Notes under the pieces: generated by a model | Told to the model about the DNA's origin: nothing | Database searches by the model: none | Seen by the model: only the letters and a program-made list of their open reading frames with translations | Program-made: the position numbers and the translations under genes | Assembly (NCBI GenBank): GCA_963555705.1 | Contig: OY743174.1 | Location: forward strand, 55,574,234 to 55,638,233 | Direction of reading: 5' to 3' | Source: Ligustrum vulgare | Taxonomy: Eukaryota > Streptophyta > Magnoliopsida > Lamiales > Oleaceae | DNA: 64,000 nt | In this document: piece by piece, positions 1 to 12,207 of the stretch | Layout: the number at the start of each line of letters is the position of its first letter | How positions within the stretch are numbered: the first letter of the stretch is position 1

Positions 1-999
1 AAATGAAATGATATAAAGGCGAAGAAAATACTATAATCAATTGCATAATATGAATATTCAAGTGGACAATTGGTTGCCCACCGACACAATAATGCATTGC
101 CTTGACAGTTAAAGATTAGCAAATCCAACTATTCTTAAGACATAAGAGATCACATATATGACCACTGAAAACATTTTTTTATATTCCGATTTGGCCAGGA
201 AACAATTCCCTACCATAAGTCATTCACAATCTTCATTTTCTCAATCAAAATTCCCAGTACCCATGAATAAATATACACTCCCTTTGTCCCTTTCAGGTCC
301 TTTGGTAATGTTTCTTTCCAACATTAAGAAAACCATAAATGGTCCAAAAGTATCCTATAGCACACTTCCCATACATATTCGATTGAAATAACCTGAAATA
401 AAAATAAAAACCTGTAGAGTCTGAATTGCCTCAATTGTCACTATAAGGGCCTATTTGCCAATTTAAGATTTTTCCAAAATTTTCTCCAAACTCATTTTCA
501 ACCCCACATATCTATGGGACCCACCACTTTTCACATTTTTTAACCACACATTCCCCCAAAACTTTTTTTTCTTCCATTACAAAACAGACTCTAGCATCGT
601 AAATTGCCAACTAAAGTGAATATATTTTAGTATGAAAGTAACTTGTATCTATTGCACTATTTCACATTATTATCCTCAATGATACAACCTTTCAAAGGCA
701 TGGATTTATACCAAAAATTATGTCTTTAACATCTTAACATTGTAACCTTAAAAAACCTTTTTCTTTCTCCACTAGGAAATGCATGAGTTATGTTCTTCGT
801 GCTTTTTTTACATTAGCTACTCTAATTAAAGCAGCGTAACTTTAGCTGTTTGGCTGTTTTCTCAATTGTCAGGCGCATATGAAATTTATCATTACAAAAA
901 AATCTGAGAATGGTACATCAAATTTCACAAATTAATTGCCTTGGATGCAGATTTAATCTAAAAATTCAAAACTCGGTGATTGAAACAGAAAAATCTTAC

Positions 1000-3900
1000 A
1001 AGTAAATTCTGAGGCTTGATGTCACGGTGACAAATACCAATACAATTATGTATATAAGCAAGTGCCCTGCATATCTGCACCCAGAGAAAGGTTTAACAAA
1101 TGAAATGCAAATAAAATAGTGAAAAACTAATATAGTATAACCAGATCAAAATTTAATGTTTCCAGTAAATTTCTACTCCAACCAGATAAAAGGATTATAC
1201 CTACAATAAGACATTTCAGACAACCATCTCATTTTATCAGGACACTTTTTAAATAAAAGGGGTAGCAGCATGGGAATAAGAGAGACAAAAAGGAACATTA
1301 GGATGTGGAGACCTGTTTTCCCCACATCCAGAAACTTATTCAATGATCATTAATTCATATTAGCATCCTTTTTAACTAATCGAAAATTTCTTCTAAGATT
1401 GTGCATAATCATGTAAAACAGTTTTTTAAGATTACCCAGGCATCTATTTACAATTTCATTGATGAATGTATCAGAAAAGCACAAAAAAATCCTGTTATGA
1501 AACAACTGTTAGTTTAATGTTAGTTTAATGCTTAAATATACGATCCTCCTCTTGCTTTTAGTTTTCCAAACATCATAAATGGAGTAAAATTTACTCCAAA
1601 TCAAGTGGAGAGTGAAGTTGTGAAAATAAAATATGTGAAATGTATTTGAATATGTCATCCAATCACCAATATTTCAGTTAGAGGTGAAAGTGGTTTTACT
1701 GAAGTAGACATTACAAATAAGGATGTAAATAAATGATACCAGAAGTTTTAAGGTTAACATAGAGTGTCAAAAATCTGCAGCAGCCAGAATAATCAAGAAA
1801 AACTAAACTGAACCCTGCAACAAACTCAACTTTGGTTTAAAAGCTCTGTATGTGAAATTAATGTTATAAAATGCTATGTTGCTTTGACTTGGGTATGGAT
1901 GTCGGATACAGGTATATATCTAGGAGTTGGGTCTTTCTCGTTTAAAAAATAAAATACGGGAATACGTTAAAAAGGATCCAAATTTTGGATATGGGCAAAG
2001 GGTACATATTACAAAATATTTTTTAAATGAAAAATGACAGAACAATACAAAAACAACAAAGAAAAAATGGTTCAAGAAAAGCAAATAACCATAATATTAA
2101 AGCAAAATAGCAAAGATACCACAATTCAAATGTTCCATAAAATTATAAAATCCAAATTCGAACAAAACAAACACGATTCAAAATAAAGTTAAACATCCAA
2201 AATGTCATGTCATAATATAAAACGCAAGAAGTTCTCCACTTGAAATCAATTTAAATTTAAAACCAAAATATTTTTTTTTCAAAAAAGTTAAAGAAAAAAT
2301 CAATTTCAATGCCATGTATATTATTTAAAAACAATATCAAGTGTCCAATTGCAAAACCAAGGATCCGATCCATATCAATTGTCGGTATCCATGTCGTGTC
2401 GTGTCGACACGATTACTTCTCCATTTTTGGAGAGTCTGAGCATCAAAGATAAAATGACGTGATGACAATTTTATCGGAGAATTGATAAGATCCACTAACT
2501 AGAGATGGCAACGGGGCGGGGTCAGGTTGGCGTGACCCACGCCCCGCCCCATCTTGAATTTTTTGCCCCAAATCCGCCCCGCTTAAATGCAGGTCGAGGC
2601 ATTGCGAGGCAACAAATTATCCCATTTAGTGAACCATTTATATAAGCGGAGCGAGACGGGCCAGGTTTCATAAACTAAGCTATTTCTTACATCATCAAAA
2701 CAAAATCACGAGCTTTGTGCGCTCGCACACAAAAACTATCCTCATTTTGATATACAACTGGACAAATTAAAAAGGCTCACTCTTAACAAAGTGGCTTCAT
2801 GCATACAAACACAAAAACTATTCTCATTTTGGTATGAAGCTGGACAAATTGAAATGGCTCACTCTCAATAAAGTGGCATCCAAATTTCAGAACATATGAA
2901 CAAGCATGAAAATGGAAGAAGAATTACCCACTTAAGATTTTTAAATTATGTCCCAATAAAACACACAAGACCTACCATGAATTGAGTCACCTCTACATTA
3001 CTTGCTCAATGAAAAATTACAGAGACATCAATTTTGCCTCAAAGCCTACCTCATTAAAAAAAAAAAAAAAAAAAATTGGAAAACGGGGCAGGGCGGATCG
3101 GGGAGCGGAAAACCGTCCCTGCCCTGCCTAGATCGAGTCAAAGTTTTCTTACCCCGACTCAGCCCCACTGCCCCCATTTATGCGGGATGGGGCTCCACGG
3201 GTCTCGATTTTCGCAGTTCGTTTTGCCATCCCTACCACTAACATTAGATCTAAATATCAAATCTGTCACCCTCTAGCCAATTGACGTGTGCGTGTGCAAG
3301 TACACCCACATGCACAATAGAGGGATTCTACAACTCCTGGTACTTAACATATCAAGGCATTTAATTAGTGTAAAAAATGTGATCAATGAAAGACATGATG
3401 CATAGATAGGAACAAGAGTATATGCAGATTTACAACTAAATAAAATAACATTGAATAAACAATCAAATCGTTCGTGCCTGATAAGTGTAAAGTTTGACAT
3501 ATATCAATGGCATTCGCTGGTTCATCCTGCTGTATTGCCTTGCGATACGATTAACAGTGTCAGGAACAAATTCAAGAACAAGATTCAGATACAGCTCTTC
3601 CTTATCTGTTGTTGAAAAAAAGGAATGTTTTAGGGCCACAATGTTAGGATGGTCCAACATTTGCATAATCTGCAACTCCCTATTCTTGTAGCGCTTGTCT
3701 TGAAGGACCTTCTTGATAGCAACAATTTCTCCAGTCTCTTGACATTTGGCCTGTTGTAAGCAGTTTGAATCACTAAACAACATAATAAAATAATGCACAA
3801 ACCATATATTTAAAACTCAAATCAGTGCATATCAAACCTTACTTGCACAACTACTCCAAAGGAACCAGTTCCAACAACATGTTCTGCTATGTAATTGAAG

Positions 3901-4886
3901 GCCTGTCAACCCAAATAAATTCATAGCAATGTAAATCCAAATAAAGGATCGTGCACACCATCTGAAGTTGTAGTTCTACAAATTAGCAACCACCGAACCT
4001 GCTTGGGTTGACCATTTCTACCACCAGTAGTTGTCCTAATGACATGTCCTGTTTCAGCACCAACACCATCAATTATATCGGGTTCACTATCCTGCATCAT
4101 GAAAGACATCTTGTGCTAAGTGAAGCAATTACAACAAGTTCATCATAAACTAGGCATCCTACGTGAAATATTATGCAAGTTTAGGGTGGTAAAATGACAA
4201 AATGTCCATAAGATGAAATGATGAATATAGAGTAAGAAATGATATTGAGATGGATGCATATTCATATTAAAATGTATAAAATAAAATAAAATAAGAAATA
4301 CATGCCGCTAAGTGGAGACAGTGTCGATTGAGGAAAAATAAGGACACTTGGGTGGTTGTGATAAGTTTCCTAAAGAGGCTGATGTTCATAAGAGTGACGA
4401 CATCTCAATATCAATAAAACATGTTAGAAGAGTGAGTGGAGTAGACCAAAACGAACATGGATGTGGTAGTTTTTAAGAACCTAGAAACTTAAGATCTTCC
4501 AGTAGTAATAAACTGAATGAATTGCTGCAGAAGATTTTCGTAGTCGATCTTGATCCTGAATGTACTGGGAACAAGGGTAAGCTTGGTTGTGACAGGGGTT
4601 GTAAGATAAAATTTAATTTACTCATCACAAGACTAAAATGCTTTGATTAATACAGAAACTAGTCGCTAGAACAGCTGCTTAAAGACTACAAAAGTAATAA
4701 ATCATAAGGGTATAGATTGATAACCACTAAAAAGCTTACCCTATCATCGTCAGGGTCCAATCTATCCCTCAATCTCATTTCTAGCATCTCCTTTCCAAGC
4801 CAATCAACTGAACTAGATGATCCCTTGAAACCGTTAGAAGATCTTGAACTGCCAGCTCCTCCATTTCCTAGGCCAGAAGATGCCAT
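1000..4886 (-). CDS. GSK3/SHAGGY-like protein kinase, subgroup IV type, 5' five coding exons (3' part outside window)
   Basis: A Ser/Thr kinase of the plant GSK3/SHAGGY family, cytosolic and nuclear in known relatives. Exons read on the minus strand: 4886-4740 (residues 1-49), 4091-3999 (50-80), 3902-3843 (81-100), 3750-3478 (101-191) and 1074-1000 (192-216), all phase 0. Visible parts are the family N-terminus [10 protein letters not shown], the glycine loop GTGSFG (G91-G96), VAIKK with the ATP-binding lysine at about K113, and the catalytic loop HRDIKPQN (H207, D209, N214). The DFG, activation loop and C-lobe must lie before base 1; I found no further exon in 1-999. The start ATG at 4886 matches the family start. 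Splice sites are canonical except the donor after exon 4, where CAG is followed by GC. The N-terminus fits ASK-kappa (AtSK41) best, from memory of the family. Residues 81-83 (AFN) and V99 differ from the form I expect there (TVS and F). Confidence 0.88.
2500..3234. mobile_element. non-autonomous hAT element (735 bp) in an intron of the kinase gene
   Basis: The ends are TAGAGATGGCAA on the left and TTGCCATCCCTA on the right, inverted with one mismatch. They are bounded by the perfect 8-bp duplication CCACTAAC at 2492-2499 and 3235-3242. An 8-bp duplication with short TIRs starting TAG is diagnostic of hAT. The interior is GC-rich near both ends (GGGGCGGGG and GGGCGGATCGGGG) and has no transposase. 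It lies in the intron between kinase exons 4 and 5. Confidence 0.9.
3478..3480 (-). other. exon-intron boundary with GC donor in the kinase gene
   Basis: On the minus strand exon 4 ends ...TATCAG and the intron begins GCACGA. The downstream exon starts at 1074 after a normal AG acceptor, and the protein junction (YTYQ then ICRALAY) is exactly the family sequence. The intron is therefore GC-AG type, with A at +3 and G at +5 retained. Confidence 0.7.
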
Positions 4887-7300
4887 TAGTGAGTCTGGTG
4901 ATGTACTTGTATATGCCCCTTTCAGGATGATTGTTTGTGATGCAGCTATCTTCCTATCCATATGTTCTCGTTTCAGGGTAATTGTTTTTTATGCAGCTTT
5001 CCATCTCAATGATACTCCTCTTCACCTATAATATTAACAAAAATCTTGTCAAGGTTGCCAAAGACCGTGCCAGGTAGGAATAAGAGAAGACCAGTAAATT
5101 TGATTTCACCTTCAGATAAAATTGTGGCAAGTAACACATATAGCAGAAAGTAAAAACTTGACTCTGTACATCAAAGACCAAGTCCACTGTCAAGGATAAA
5201 AGTATTGGGTAGAATAGTTTCACCAGGTGGAACGGAACAGATCTTTAACATATATTTCTTAAATTTTATGTAAAGCAACAATAGCAACACCAAGTAGATA
5301 AGATTGGGCAGAACAAGTTGGTTTATAAGTCACTTTGATCACACCACCAGATATTTTTGAAGTGTCTGGATGGAAAAAATTCGTATAATATTGTAAATAT
5401 CAACATAGAAACATAGGATGGGAAGCGAGAAAAATATAATCTCTTGAACAGTTGTTCCATTTCTGCAGGCAATAAATGTATATGGTACATTGACATTAAT
5501 ATTACAACACAGTATGATATGAAATGCTCAAAATAATTTGTGTAGATCTTATCAGCGCTCCATGCTTTTATTTTTGTTATGCTACCACTTAACAAGACAA
5601 TTATACTATACAAGTGCTTTGGACGAGACATAATACAATCTGGAAAATAGAATACGAGCCTCCAAGTCCAATTACGCTAAATAGTAAATAGAGATGTGTG
5701 TTTTTTGTTTCATGAAGCAATATCTCCTCTTGCCAAAGTTTCTCTTGCACTTGTCAATTTGAAAGTAAAACTATATTATATTTTCTTAAAGGATGGTTAT
5801 TGGAAACACGTTACATTTCTACCATATGCAGCATTTTGTAGATTTTTTACAAAAAAAAATTGACAGTATTTTAAAGACTATGATAAGAAACACTCCAGAT
5901 AATTTACAAACATTTCTCTTTTGGTTGGTATTAATGGATATTTATGAAGAATCGTGGAAGGATTGCTAAGCCCAAGATTTATCCCTTTGGATCTTGTTCA
6001 TAATGGACTTTAAATTGATTTTGACAGTGGAGCATTTCGTTTGGCTTTATAATTGAAATGAGTAACAAGACACTTGTGTAAGCTTGATGCACTTTTAAGT
6101 TGTAAGCTTCAATAAAATCGCAGAAAAAAAAATGTACATGTTTAAAAATTCACAAATAATATAAGATTTCAATAAAATTACGAGTCTACTTTGTGATTAG
6201 AAATGTGAAAGGCATAAAAAGTTATAATAATCCCCTAAAAAGGTGCAACTTCACTTGAGGGGTTTATCGCATTTGAGTTGTAAGAAGCAAAGCAATTCTG
6301 GTTTAGTGCTCTCTACTATTAAATTTCAATAAATCCTTTCTGTTCTACAGAGTTGTGCTTTCTTTAAAAGCGACTAGGAAGAAAACCTTAAATCTGTCTG
6401 AAGCTATATTAAAAAAAGTCTAGAAAGTTGACGCGATTAAAAGGAAGGCACAGAAATGGAGGTCACCCCAAGCTCTTAGCAATACTCAATTAGTACAAAA
6501 TGCGTTATTACTTTGTTAATGCTGAAATCCTAAGATGATCTGGTGAATTTTCTAGTCTCTGAAACTTGTAAGTAATCAAAGGACAATAATTCGAAAATAA
6601 AATCCAGAATTTGGGTATAGCTCATAATTCCTCCTCCCGAACTATTTTCGCAGCCAAAATATACTGAGAAGATCGTGACAGATATAGCATTAGATCATTA
6701 GATTATTTTCTGTCTGCTTATGAATAAACAATTTATCTAATCAATTAGATCTAAGTCTTACACCATTCTAATTAGTCTACACAATAACCCTGCCAAGTTA
6801 ACGTAGTATCCCTCTTCTTTAGCTTCATCGGAATTACTCCAACTGCAACTCAAAAAGGATCAGTAAAGAAAAAGAACATCAAATTATTTCAAGTTTTGTA
6901 TTCATCAAATTATTTCAAGTTTTGTATTCATTAAAAAATAACGCATATTTACTCACCTGGATTAAGTTTTCTGCAAGCCCGAAGCAAATTCCAAGCATTT
7001 GCCCAACCCTTCAACTCCCAAGAAAAGTGTAAGCTACTCGCAAAGATAATTTTTTAATCTAAGCTTTCCAAAATTGGAGATTTTGAAGAAAAAAATAAAA
7101 AAAACAAGATGAGATTAGAATCAAAGAGCGTGCACTGTTGGTATTGATTACAACTTCACTCTTAGACTTTATCGCATTACTTTTTCTTTTCTTCCTCTCA
7201 TATTTCAACTGTGTAAAGTGATATGTATGTATTGAGTGAGAGATTTGTATGCGAATTTCAATACACACCCTGACGGTGCGACAGAGTGTTAATAAGAACA
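4887..7300 (-). other. 5' UTR exons and leader intron of the GSK3-like gene
   Basis: Upstream of the ATG at 4886 the transcript can be followed to 5025, where the minus strand reads an acceptor (TTATAG then GTGAAG). A strong matching donor, CAG followed by GTGAGT, ends an upstream non-coding exon at 6957. That leaves a leader intron of about 1.9 kb (5024-6958 roughly) and a first exon somewhere between 6957 and about 7300. The intron is AT-rich and holds no open gene. The transcription start cannot be placed from sequence alone. Confidence 0.55.
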
Positions 7301-7680
7301 AATCTTTCAATACTCGGAAATACGGTCAGTTAATATAACTTTCCAAAATTAATTGTATCGTAGAAGCCCGTTTGAAACTCATTTTTATTCATGATCAGTA
7401 GTAAGTACGTGCTTCGCACGTTTTTTTTATATATATAATGAATGTTAAAGTGACTTTTTTAAGATCTTCGAAATATATATCAAAGAATTATTTAAAATGT
7501 CTAGTTAATAAATAAATCACACGTAATATATTAAGAAGTAATATGATATCACAAAATATTAGGCAAATCAATAATTTCTTTATAAAATATTAATGGTAAG
7601 TCGCGAAAAAATGTGAAAAAATTGTGTATGGATAAACTGAATTAATTTGTGAACATATTTTATAAGGAAAAAGTTTAATA

Positions 7681-7852
7681 TTATGCTCTTGTTTGAGGAA
7701 AATTAAAATTTTAATCTAAAGTCAACAATTAATTTTAACCATACATTTCATCGGACATACAACATTTCAACGACATTTTATTAATTTTTATCAAAATCTA
7801 CTAAAAATTTATTTTAATCATCACCAAATAGAGATTATAAATTAAGCAACTG
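7681..7852 (+). repeat. member of a dispersed short AT-rich repeat family (MITE-like)
   Basis: Shares an ordered set of blocks (TCAACAATTAATTTTAACC, then a TTTCAT...ACATACAA block, then ATCAAAATCTACTAAAAAT) with 35726-35880, 42957-43115 and 43640-43808. A related inverted copy lies around 15740-15820. The end sequences are degraded, so the class is uncertain. Confidence 0.5.
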
Positions 7853-8525
7853 TTCGGTAACGTGTTTTTTTTTTTTTTTTGTTTATATTCGCAACAATTT
7901 CAAATAGAACTTTATAACCATATATATTTTCTCTCTCCAATTTTTAACACTACATCTATCTCGAGATCTGCGAAAAAACTAAAACAACTGATTTTAAAAG
8001 ATCCAAACACTCACTAAAATTAAAATTTCAGTTTTGATCTTTTTTTCCCAAAGAGTTTGAAATTATTTATTTTATATTCTTAATTAGAAAATAATTAAAA
8101 ATATATATTTTTTTTCTTTTTATAAAAACTAATTGATGATCTTAATAAGAATTTAAGTAAGTTTAAAAATAAAAAGTTTCACACTCACCCTACTTTGGAA
8201 ATAATTATAAAAAATATATTTTTATCGATAACTAAAACATAATTGTTTGAATTAATAATAATAGAAAAAAATTATTAAACGCATAAACGCACTCTTTGAA
8301 ATATTCAGTGAAGTTATCACGGAAAATGAAACTTGATGGGATAATATTCTAAAAGTAAATTAAAAAGTAACGACATTAAATTAATATTAATTGAATAACC
8401 AATTTCGAAAACTTGGATTAATTAATGAAATTTTGATTTAGTCAACGTGGATAGATTTATGTTTTTGAAATAAAAATAAATATAAATATAAATAAGTTTC
8501 AATAAATGAACTAAGGGTATTATTG

Positions 8526-8528
<3 letters not shown>

Positions 8529-8559
<31 letters not shown>
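8529..8559. repeat. (GA)n microsatellite
   Basis: About 15 uninterrupted GA units. Confidence 0.95.
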
Positions 8560-8564
<5 letters not shown>

Positions 8565-9134
8565 TATAAAATGGGAAATCAAAAGATTCTCATTCATCCA
8601 CACTTTTAAGATAGTGTAGATTAGTATTTCACCCGATGCACAATTTTTTGTTTTTTTCAATATTAATGTTGAGAGTATTTTATAAGTAAGATTATATTTA
8701 TGTTCATATTGGAGAAAATATATGTAGATGTTTAAAAAAAACCACGAATAAACTAAATGTTATTTTTTAGAAATTTTAAAAAAAAATGAAATGAAAAACA
8801 GATACGCGATTACAAATTATGGAATACTTCCTTGAATACAACGTTTACAGTTGAATTATTTTGATTATCATCCTTGTCGCGGATCAAAAATTTTAAACCC
8901 TTGAATTTGTAACTCTTGAAATTGTAACGTATATATCTTTAAGTATAAGTGTACCATATAATTGATTGAGAGATATAAATTTCAAATCGCCATGTGCAAA
9001 AAATATCGATTTCATTTTATTTTATTTTATCACATTTATCAAAATAATACTTTTAAGCTGTGTTTGATTTCTAAGGTGGAAAATGTTTTCTCGTCAAATA
9101 TGTAAGAAAATGTTTTCAAGGCAAATGGCTAAAG

Positions 9135-9869
9135 TGATGAGAATCGAGAAAGTCAAACCTCGATGCGCTAGCCTGTGGGACCCATGACAAAATTCGATGT
9201 CAAGGAGGTTCAAGATTCAAGGCTAAACAAGTAATTAAAGTCAAGAAAAGCAAGCCGAGAATCAAGTTGGAGCCAAAAAAAAGAAGAAATTGGACTCAGC
9301 CAGTTTCGGTCGACCGAAAGTCATTCACGTCGACCGAAAGTCTGCAGAGATTTTTTGAAGGCAGCATCAGGCGCGTTCAGCTGAGGCTTGGTCGACCGAA
9401 AGTCCCATTTCGGTAGACCATGTGATCGACCGAAACACCCCGTTTCACAAAAACGGGGTTTTTGTTGCAATTTCCGAAATTTGCGCCTTTTGCCCAATTT
9501 TGTACATCATATACTCTTTTCTTTTCATTTGTAAAGATAACTTGGTTGTTCATATGAAATGCTCTTGAGAGCTTACTCTTGAAGACTCCTTTTGATGTAA
9601 GGTTAAACCTCCTTGATCTTGTATTATTCTTAGAAGTTAATCAACTTTGCTTGAGTATTATTATTCTTGTGTTGTTGTTTATTTTCCGCCACATTGGAAT
9701 TTGTTTGGTTGATACACATTGGGCTAGGGTTTGTTAATCCTTAAATTTTGGGTTAGATTTAAACTTGGGTTAAAGTGTTTATCATTTATTTTACCACTTT
9801 AGCTTTCTTGGGTTTTGTATTAAATTGTTGTGGAAATTTTCGGTCAATATACTGAAGGGGTTCGCATCA
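9135..9869 (+). repeat. 5' LTR of gypsy element (735 bp)
   Basis: Starts TGATGAGAATCG and ends GTTCGCATCA. It contains several copies of GTCGACCGAAA. It is about 60 bp shorter than the 3' LTR because a GTCGACCGAAA-rich, repeat-bearing block is expanded in the 3' copy. Confidence 0.92.
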
Positions 9870-9871
9870 TT

Positions 9872-9883
9872 TGGTATCAGAGC
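9872..9883 (+). promoter_or_regulatory. tRNA-iMet primer-binding site of gypsy element
   Basis: TGGTATCAGAGC lies two bases after the 5' LTR. It is the standard plant retrotransposon primer site complementary to the 3' end of initiator tRNA-Met. Confidence 0.9.
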
Positions 9884-10699
9884 TTGGCTCTAATTTGGTA
9901 AACTTATCTTTACTTTCTTGTTGTTGTTCTTGTCGGTGTGGAAAAAAAAATCCGAAAATTGAGAAAAAACTGGGGAAAACTTATATGCCCATGTGTCTTG
10001 TTGATTCCATGTATTGGGTATATTGATTGTGAGTTTGTTGGGGGAATTCCATATTCATTCACTACAAAACCTACACTTTCCAAATTGTGTATTCAAAGTG
10101 TTTGATAAATTGCACCAATGAAAAATACTCCATTAATGCTTTGTTGTTCAATGCCCATATATTGCTAATTACTTGGAGCTATCCAATTCCCATCATTTAG
10201 ATTGTGTTATCAACATTTTATTCCATATATCACTTGCTCCATACATTGGGTAATTGTTGATCATTCATTCCTTGTCACATTTGGGTTGTTGAGGATTTTT
10301 TTTCATATATCCACATTACCCACATTCAAAGCCATTCAAAGATTGAGTACAAAGTGTTTGATAAATTGTCTCATTGAAAATTTACACTCTTTGTGCTTAT
10401 TGCTCTACATCTTTGCCTTATCAATTATTTGTGGTTTGTCAATCTAATTGCTAAAATTGTGTTCCTAGCATCTTTTCCCACATAAATTGTGTTTCTTTTG
10501 AGTTTAGCAAATACATAAATTCCACTTGCTATTGTACCTAATTGTTATAAATTCCTTCTTCCTTGTTTGTGATTTCTCTGACTCCACAAGAATTATACTT
10601 TGTGGATTAGTTGATTACCTTCCTTGGAGAACTTGAGAAAGGAGATTTTGAGTGGAAAAAGGCAAGAGTGGTGAGCTCAATAGAAGGTAAAAGCCAAAT

Positions 10700-11017
10700 T
10701 TGAGTGAAACACGAGAGAAATATTTTCTTGTGAGAACACTTTCACACTTGCACACTATGTCCATTTTCAATTCTCAAACTCAAGATTTGAAGTACTTGTT
10801 GGAAAATCTTTCGACTACCATGGCTAGACAAATGGAGAAAAGTGGAGGTGAGTTGGAAAATTTAGGAACAAGAGGGGAGAGTACATCTACTAGTAGTGGT
10901 GAAGAAAATAGGGATGGTAGGGAAATGTTGAAGGATAAATTTTGGAACGTTGTGTATAGGGATGGAAGTAGAAAACAAAATGGGAGTTTGAATAGGAAAA
11001 TTAGAAGGGATGCTTGA
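10700..11017 (+). pseudogene. gag-like remnant of gypsy element
   Basis: An open stretch of 105 codons just inside the primer-binding side of the element. It is Lys/Glu/Ser-rich, with a segment (LLENLSTTMARQME) that looks like a gag N-terminal helix. No zinc knuckle is present. Assigned to gag by position only. Confidence 0.45.
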
Positions 11018-11215
11018 GATAATGAAAAGGAGAGAGAACAAAATGGGAGCATGCATAGGAAAAGATGAGAATGGGTAGATAGGAGTGGAGATGGAATTGA
11101 TAATAATATTGATATAAAAAAAATGAATAGTCCATCATTCCATAGGAGGGATGATAATGAAGGGAAAGTTGAAGAAGAATGGAGAATGGGTAGAGGAAGA
11201 AGATAGTGGGTAGAT

Positions 11216-11979
11216 ATGAATGGAGATGGGTTGGATGATAGGGGGAATGGAGTTGATGAAAATATTGATAGTGTGCAAATGAAAACTTCATCATTCCATA
11301 GGAGGGACAGTAGTGAAAGTAGAGAAGTAGTAAAGGAGATGAATGCTAGGCTACTAAAATTTTTAGCCCACGATAATGAGAGGGAGAAGCATGAAGGAAA
11401 TACTTTCTACACTAGATGCCTTATGAGGGATAGGGCATGTAGTCTCATTATAGATGGGGAGCATGACATGAATTTGGTAAGTGCTAGTAAGGTGGAGAAA
11501 TTGGGGTTATCGGTTATGAAGCATCATAAACCTTATATATGGCAAATGTTGAATGACTATGGGGAGGTGAGGGTAAGTGAACAAGTTCTTCTTACTTTCA
11601 CATTGGTACTTATAGTGACCAAATATTATGTGATGTGGTTCCCTTACACACTACTCACATAATTTTGGGAAGACCTTGGCGATGTGAGCGAAATGTGAAT
11701 CATGATAGGAGGAGAAACCGGTGTAGTTTCCAAATGGATGGAAAAAAGGTTGTGATCCTATATTTGAGTTTGGAGGAAGTTCATAAAGATCAAATGAAAC
11801 TCAAGAAGGAATTTGAGGAAGAAAGAAAAGAAAGGGAAAATAGGAAATCAAAAGAAAAATCACTTGAGGAAATTGATGTCAACACAAGAGTGAGGTCAAG
11901 TGAAAAAGAGAGAGTTGAGGTCACGACCCTAGAAAAAGGTGAGGAATTGAGAGTTGGAGCCACGACTCCAGAAAAATGA
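11216..11979 (+). pseudogene. gypsy retroviral-type aspartic protease remnant, frameshifted
   Basis: Two overlapping frames (11216-11662, then 11635-11979) together cover the plant gypsy protease. The first frame has FYTRCLMRDRACSLIIDGE, where the family has an active-site IIDGG-like motif, followed by VEKLGL and a WQMLNDYGEV block. The second frame continues with HIILGRPW and a charged Glu/Lys-rich linker. The switch of frame near 11605-11640 breaks the ORF, and the residues after IIDG are abnormal. The tail (11800-11980) is a low-complexity Glu/Lys/Thr repeat. Confidence 0.75.
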
Positions 11980-12207
11980 GAGGCGAGAGAGGAACTGAGA
12001 GTTGAGGTTCCTACCTCGGAAAAAGGTGAGGGAGTGATGAGTGCCACCAAGAAAATTGAGAGAAAAGATCACCCCAAAATGTTCTTTACTCTTGAATATT
12101 CTAACACTTCCCTCCCTAGCTTGGTTACTTCTTTGTTGCAGGGGATCGTTAAGCATACTTATCAAAGCAACAAGGAGCTCCAAAGGTATGCCGTGTGAAA
12201 TAAATTC

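Larger units (their letters stand above)
7300..9055. other. AT-rich intergenic region and putative kinase promoter, no gene
   Basis: Likely promoter side of the minus-strand kinase gene. I see no coding sequence. It contains a small inverted repeat around 7400 (ACGTGC TTC GCACGT), a member of a dispersed short repeat family at 7681-7852 and a (GA)n microsatellite at 8529-8559. Confidence 0.6.

Noticed and set aside
1..999. The next kinase exon (DFG region)
   Set aside because: I searched the minus strand for the expected DFGSAK-type coding sequence and did not find it; it should lie before base 1.
3002..3276. Open frames across the GC-rich end of the hAT element
   Set aside because: They lie inside a non-coding MITE and show no transposase similarity.
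4717..5031. 104-codon plus-strand frame
   Set aside because: It is antisense to the first kinase coding exon, whose protein is clearly recognised on the minus strand.
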